A model generated the notes under the pieces. The model searched no databases, was not told the DNA's origin, and saw nothing but the letters and a program-made list of their open reading frames with translations. Source: Loxodes magnus (Eukaryota; Ciliophora; Karyorelictea; Loxodida; Loxodidae). From it: DNA of 64,000 bases. The position numbers and the translations under genes are program-made. The stretch lies in the NCBI GenBank assembly GCA_946699065.1, contig CAMPDV010000108.1, positions 1 to 64,000 on the forward strand. Reading direction: 5' to 3'. Every line of letters begins with the position of its first letter. The stretch's first letter is position 1. Below, piece after piece: positions 60,860 through 64,000 of the stretch.

Positions 60860-61470
60860 AATATGAAAGAAAGCTTTTGGAAGCCAAAAAATCTCAATAT
60901 TTTAAACTCAGACTAACTTGCTGACAAGCTTCATATGGGTAAAACTTGGAGATTTTATGAATTATTCAGGAATAGGGTTGTTTTCCTTGGCATAGAAGCA
61001 ACAGACGTTCTTAAATATGATGAGCTTACTGACATTGGCTTGCTTGATGGGATTGATACAAAGATAATGTTAAAGGCATTAATCTCAATCTTTTTGCATT
61101 AAAACAGAAATTAAGCAAATATAGCCTTATTGTTACCTTTAATGGAGCATCTTTTGGCATACCTTTCTTAAAAAGAAATGCTCTGACATACTACCTAAAA
61201 TCCCACTCTTTATCGTAAAGACAGCATGCAGGAGAATAGAGTTAATTGGCAGCTTAAAAGAAATTGAAAAGCAGCTTGGCATACACGAAATAAGATAATA
61301 AAAGATTTTATGGCCATTATACTGTGGGCTTATGGAGAATGCATCAGGCAAGACGATGAGTATTATGTAAAGCTACTCTTTAAATACAATGCAGAAGATG
61401 TTGTTAATCTCAAGATAATAGCTGACTTTACAATAGATAGGCTACAAGAAATAGTGACTCATCCCTAGAA
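60860..61470 (+). pseudogene. RNase H-like exonuclease (COG3359/YprB-like), frameshifted
   Basis: Predicted 3'-5' exonuclease of the RNase H fold. Pieces in order: MKESFWKPKNLNIL; GKTWRFYELFRNRVVFLGIE followed by ATD (first acidic motif, normally D-I-E-T, here G-I-E-A); DELTDIGLLDGIDTK; ALKQKLSKYSLIVTFNGAS (about 61110) with FGIPFLKR (normally FDxPFL, so the acidic residue is changed to Gly); CRRIELIGSLKEIEKQLGI (about 61225); and IRQDDEYYVKLLFKYNAEDV followed by VNLKIIADF (about 61345). Three or more frameshifts and loss of two acidic residues make it inactive. In archaea such a gene next to a helicase is plausible for DNA repair. Confidence 0.78.
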
Positions 61471-61539
61471 ATTAGTTTATAGTATCCAATATATCTTTCT
61501 GCTTATGAAGTGAGTAGATTAAGGAAATAATTCCAAAAT

Positions 61540-62215
61540 AAATTTATGAAATGCTTTAAAAGAAAAAGTATTGGAACTAAGTCCAACACAAATGGAGGTA
61601 ATAAAAGCAGAATTATTGAAAGAAAAACATCTCTTTATGTAAATGCCAGCTTCTTTATAGAAAAAAATTAAACGCAAAAATTATATCACTTACATCTCTT
61701 ATTTAAGGAAAAAGGGAAGCTATTTGCATAGTCCCATTAGAGGCACTTACATCTAAAAAATACAAGGAATTCGAGATAAAATTTGAGTATTTTGTCAAAT
61801 TTGCTCCTTCTATTGGTGACATTAATGTATGTGAGCCCTATCTTGCAAAATATAACTTGATCATAATCACAAGCGAAAAGCTGGACTAATTGCTTAAGCA
61901 TCATGCGCCCTGGATTCAAAGCATTTAATTTATTATCATTGATGAAATCCATCTTCTCAAAGATCCGGAAAGAGACACAATACTTGAGATTTTAATAACA
62001 ATGTTGCACCAGATTCTTAGGCATGTCCAGATTATTGGGCTATCAGCAAGATTGGCAAGTAAGGGGAATTAGCTGGCTGACTTGATGCAGAACTGGCTGA
62101 GGATGATTAGCTTCCTGTAAAACTGTGCAAGGGAGTGTACTTTAAGGGAGAAATTGAGTTGATGAATAGGTTTTTAATACTAAGATATTCCATTTTTAGA
62201 AAAGTTATAATTTAC
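61540..62215 (+). pseudogene. Hel308-type Ski2-like helicase, N-terminal half only
   Basis: Archaeal Hel308/Hjm helicases act at stalled replication forks. Visible here: KVLELSPTQMEVIKAELLKE (Q-motif-like region, about 61570), a garbled segment where Walker A should be (MPAS, then no GKT), AICIVPLEALTSKKYKEFEI (motif Ia), YNLIIITSEKLDxLLKHHAP (TAA at x), FIIIDEIHLLKDPERD with the DEIH box at 61941-61952, and VQIIGLSA (motif III, ends SAR where SAT is usual). After a frameshift it gives LPVKLCKGVYFKGEIELMNR. The sequence then stops: the second RecA domain and C-terminal domains are absent, and the transporter begins at 62217. Walker A loss and truncation make it dead. Confidence 0.82.
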
Positions 62216-62216
62216 A

Positions 62217-63470
62217 GATGTCACTAACGTTTATATCAATTTTTGACAAGGACTTAAGGGAAATATTATCTTCCCAGATTGTCTCCATACTAGATGGTTT
62301 GATTGCAAACTCGATTCTGGTTGCTTACACTCATAAGATTCTATTAATTCCTGGTATGTTTACTCTTTTCCCTGACTTTCTTTAAATGATAGGAAATATT
62401 AGTGGAATACTTGCAGCACAGCTTAGCTCAGGCTTGTATTTTGAATATATTAAGCCTAACTAGATGCGCTCAAAGGTAATAAGAGAGAATTTATAGAATC
62501 CTTTGCAATGGCTGTCTAATCTCATTGGTCCAAGGTATATCTACATTGCTGTTTAATCTTTGCTTTTACTCAACTTTTAGCCCAAAATTATTTTAGTGCC
62601 TTTTAATACAGGGATAATTACAAGAAATTGATATTCATCTGACCCTTTTTATAACATTCTATCTTTTCCGGAAAAAGTATGACCCGAATAACATCATAGG
62701 TCCGTTTGTAAGCTTAGCAGGTTATATAACAGGTTTTGCTGCATTGCTGGCAACCTTTCTACTGCTATGAAAATCTAAAAAGAACTCAAAATCCTGAGCA
62801 AGATAAGAAGAAAATTTTACCATTCGCTTATTTAAAAAGGGGCATAAAAATACGGGATTTCTAAAAAACACTTCTATACATAAAGGAATATGACTCTCAT
62901 ACGAAAGTGCCAAAAGCAATACCTAAGGAAAGTTTTAAGATTCTGCTTCTAGCGTCATTAATTAGTTCAAGCTGTCTTGTTATTGAGTGCATCGAGACTA
63001 CTTTTATCTCAATCATTCCCCTTATAATTATAATGTCTTCCTTAAATGAAGTAATTAGTGTTTAAGGTATGATAATATCAGCATTAATTTCAACCAAACT
63101 GTATGAGAGAAAAGTAACAAAAAAATGGTGGAAGATAAAGGAGCTTAAATAACTATTTTTGCAAGTTCTAATAACTGTCATGGTTTTGGGTATTGTTATA
63201 TCAATAGTGGCTCTGATTATCCAGTTACTCAGAGAAGTCTGCCAGAGGCATAGCAGTAAAATATAGCTCGTCATTATTTTCGATATAAGAATTTTAGTAA
63301 GCATACTCTACTAATTTCAGTATTTTCGGACCTTTATTTCTACAAAAGGCGGGAAGATTCAAATAACTTTTTAATAGCGCTTACAACTTCGATTGGTGAT
63401 TTTGGGAATGCATTATTCTTATTTTTGCTCTTTATTCTCTTTGCTGAATTTAGTAAGTATGGGATATATC
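62217..63470 (+). pseudogene. MgtE/SLC41-type magnesium transporter, broken
   Basis: Two-half divalent-cation channel of the membrane domain type found in archaea. First half: FDKDLREILSSQIVSILDGL, KILLIPGMFTLFPDFL, GNISGILAAQLSSGLYFEYI (about 62395), then after a shift LTLFITFYLFRKKYDPNNII, GPFVSLAGYITGFAALLATF and a TGA at about 62768. Second half: ESFKILLLASLISSSCLVIE, IPLIIIMSSLNEV, ISALISTKLYERKVTKKWWK (about 63090), and LIALTTSIGDFGNALFLFLL (about 63390). Four or more frameshifts and several TAA/TAG codons interrupt it. The paired motifs P-x(n)-GNISG and DPNN-x-GPFVS are characteristic. Wording again closest to DPANN archaeal relatives as I recall them. Confidence 0.82.
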
Positions 63471-64000
63471 ATAGCAATAGAAAAAATTATATATACTCAA
63501 ACTTTAATGTATTGCATGGAATTTACAGGAGCACAAAGAATCCAGCTAATTCGATGTAAAGTTCTTTGAGGAATAAAAAAATAATTTGAACCAAAGAAAC
63601 CTAAGTAAACTGTACAGAATGAAATTGAAAAATCAAGAAAACAAAGAAGAAAAACAATCAGGTATCCGTAAGACAGCTTGAGCAAGAGCCCATGACCATT
63701 AAAATCTTTTTCTATGTTCTTCCGGTAAAAACGAGGAATTAGTACAATATTCATATCTATTCACCTGGTGACATTACTATTCTAACTACATTCCAATCAA
63801 TGCTTGTTGTATATATTCTTGGGACAGCTAATTTTATGACGAACATAATTCATATTTTGAAGACTCTCTGCGGGTACGCTTTTGATGAAGAGCTCAAGCA
63901 TGAATTAAATCAAATTAAAATTCGCATTAAAGTAAATATGATATATGATAGATGACACGAAGCAGTAACTCATTTACGAATTTTTCATTAAGACTCATGA
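63471..64000. other. End of window, unassigned prokaryotic-type sequence
   Basis: Composition is as in the archaeal-type genes. On the plus strand at about 63750-63900 the segment SPGDITILTTFQSMLVVYIL followed by KTLCGYAFDEELKHELNQIK looks coding, but I do not recognise it. The block probably continues past the window. Confidence 0.35.

Noticed and set aside
62722..63754. Minus-strand frames of 65, 80 and 85 codons
   Set aside because: The first two are antisense to the magnesium transporter remnant, which is recognised on the plus strand. The third has no family support.
1..64000. Telomere repeats (CCCCAA or CCCTAA types) marking a chromosome end
   Set aside because: No run of such repeats was seen at either edge or internally.

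Overview
The window reads as nuclear DNA of a ciliate whose genetic code has no dedicated stop codon, with a block of decayed prokaryotic, largely archaeal-type, genes at its right end. It is very AT-rich, so standard-code reading frames say little. The key is one intact gene at 18094-20337 (minus): a RING-like finger, pentapeptide repeats and seven WD40 blades. It is open over 747 codons only if TAA/TAG are read as Gln and TGA as Trp. All three in-frame TGA codons fall on WD40 positions where Trp is expected, next to ordinary TGG codons. This is the code described for karyorelictean ciliates and for the heterotrich Condylostoma. A perfect candidate 15-nt intron at 36052-36066 fits the tiny introns known from heterotrichs. 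Assignment to one of these groups is inference.

Layout. 1-15323: about 190 copies of an 80-bp satellite, open to the left, with a 5-monomer higher-order pattern and one scrambled zone (6641-7190). 15324-18093: short repeats, namely a dispersed family A copy, a minisatellite flanked by direct repeats, and a degenerate 60-bp array. 18094-20337: the RING/WD40 gene. 20338-41400: retroelement territory. It holds a LINE C-terminal remnant (21363-23075), two inverted copies each of families A and B, two inverted gag-like ORFs with CCHC zinc knuckles (30605-31400 minus; 40463-41369 plus), and four copies of a hairpin that all point the same way. Between them lie AT-rich deserts and several probable host coding segments. 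41400-57170: AT-rich DNA with hypothetical coding stretches and a duplicated, TPR-like gene or pseudogene on the minus strand.

57170-64000: less AT-rich and different in kind. Conceptual translation gives a RelE-like C-terminus, a VOC/glyoxalase protein, a XerA-type tyrosine recombinase, a predicted RNase H-like exonuclease, the N-terminal half of a Hel308-type helicase and a two-part MgtE-type magnesium transporter. All are broken by frameshifts. The recombinase has lost its first catalytic Arg to TGA, and the helicase has lost its Walker A motif. From memory of the families the last four most resemble DPANN (Woesearchaeota-like) archaeal proteins. The likeliest reading is an old transfer of prokaryotic DNA into the ciliate genome, now decayed. 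An assembly chimera with a noisy archaeal read is the main alternative.

Because every frame is formally open under this code, the hypothetical genes rest on amino-acid composition, motifs, internal repeats or paralogue comparison, and their confidences are set accordingly. No tRNA, rRNA, CRISPR array or telomere repeat was recognised.
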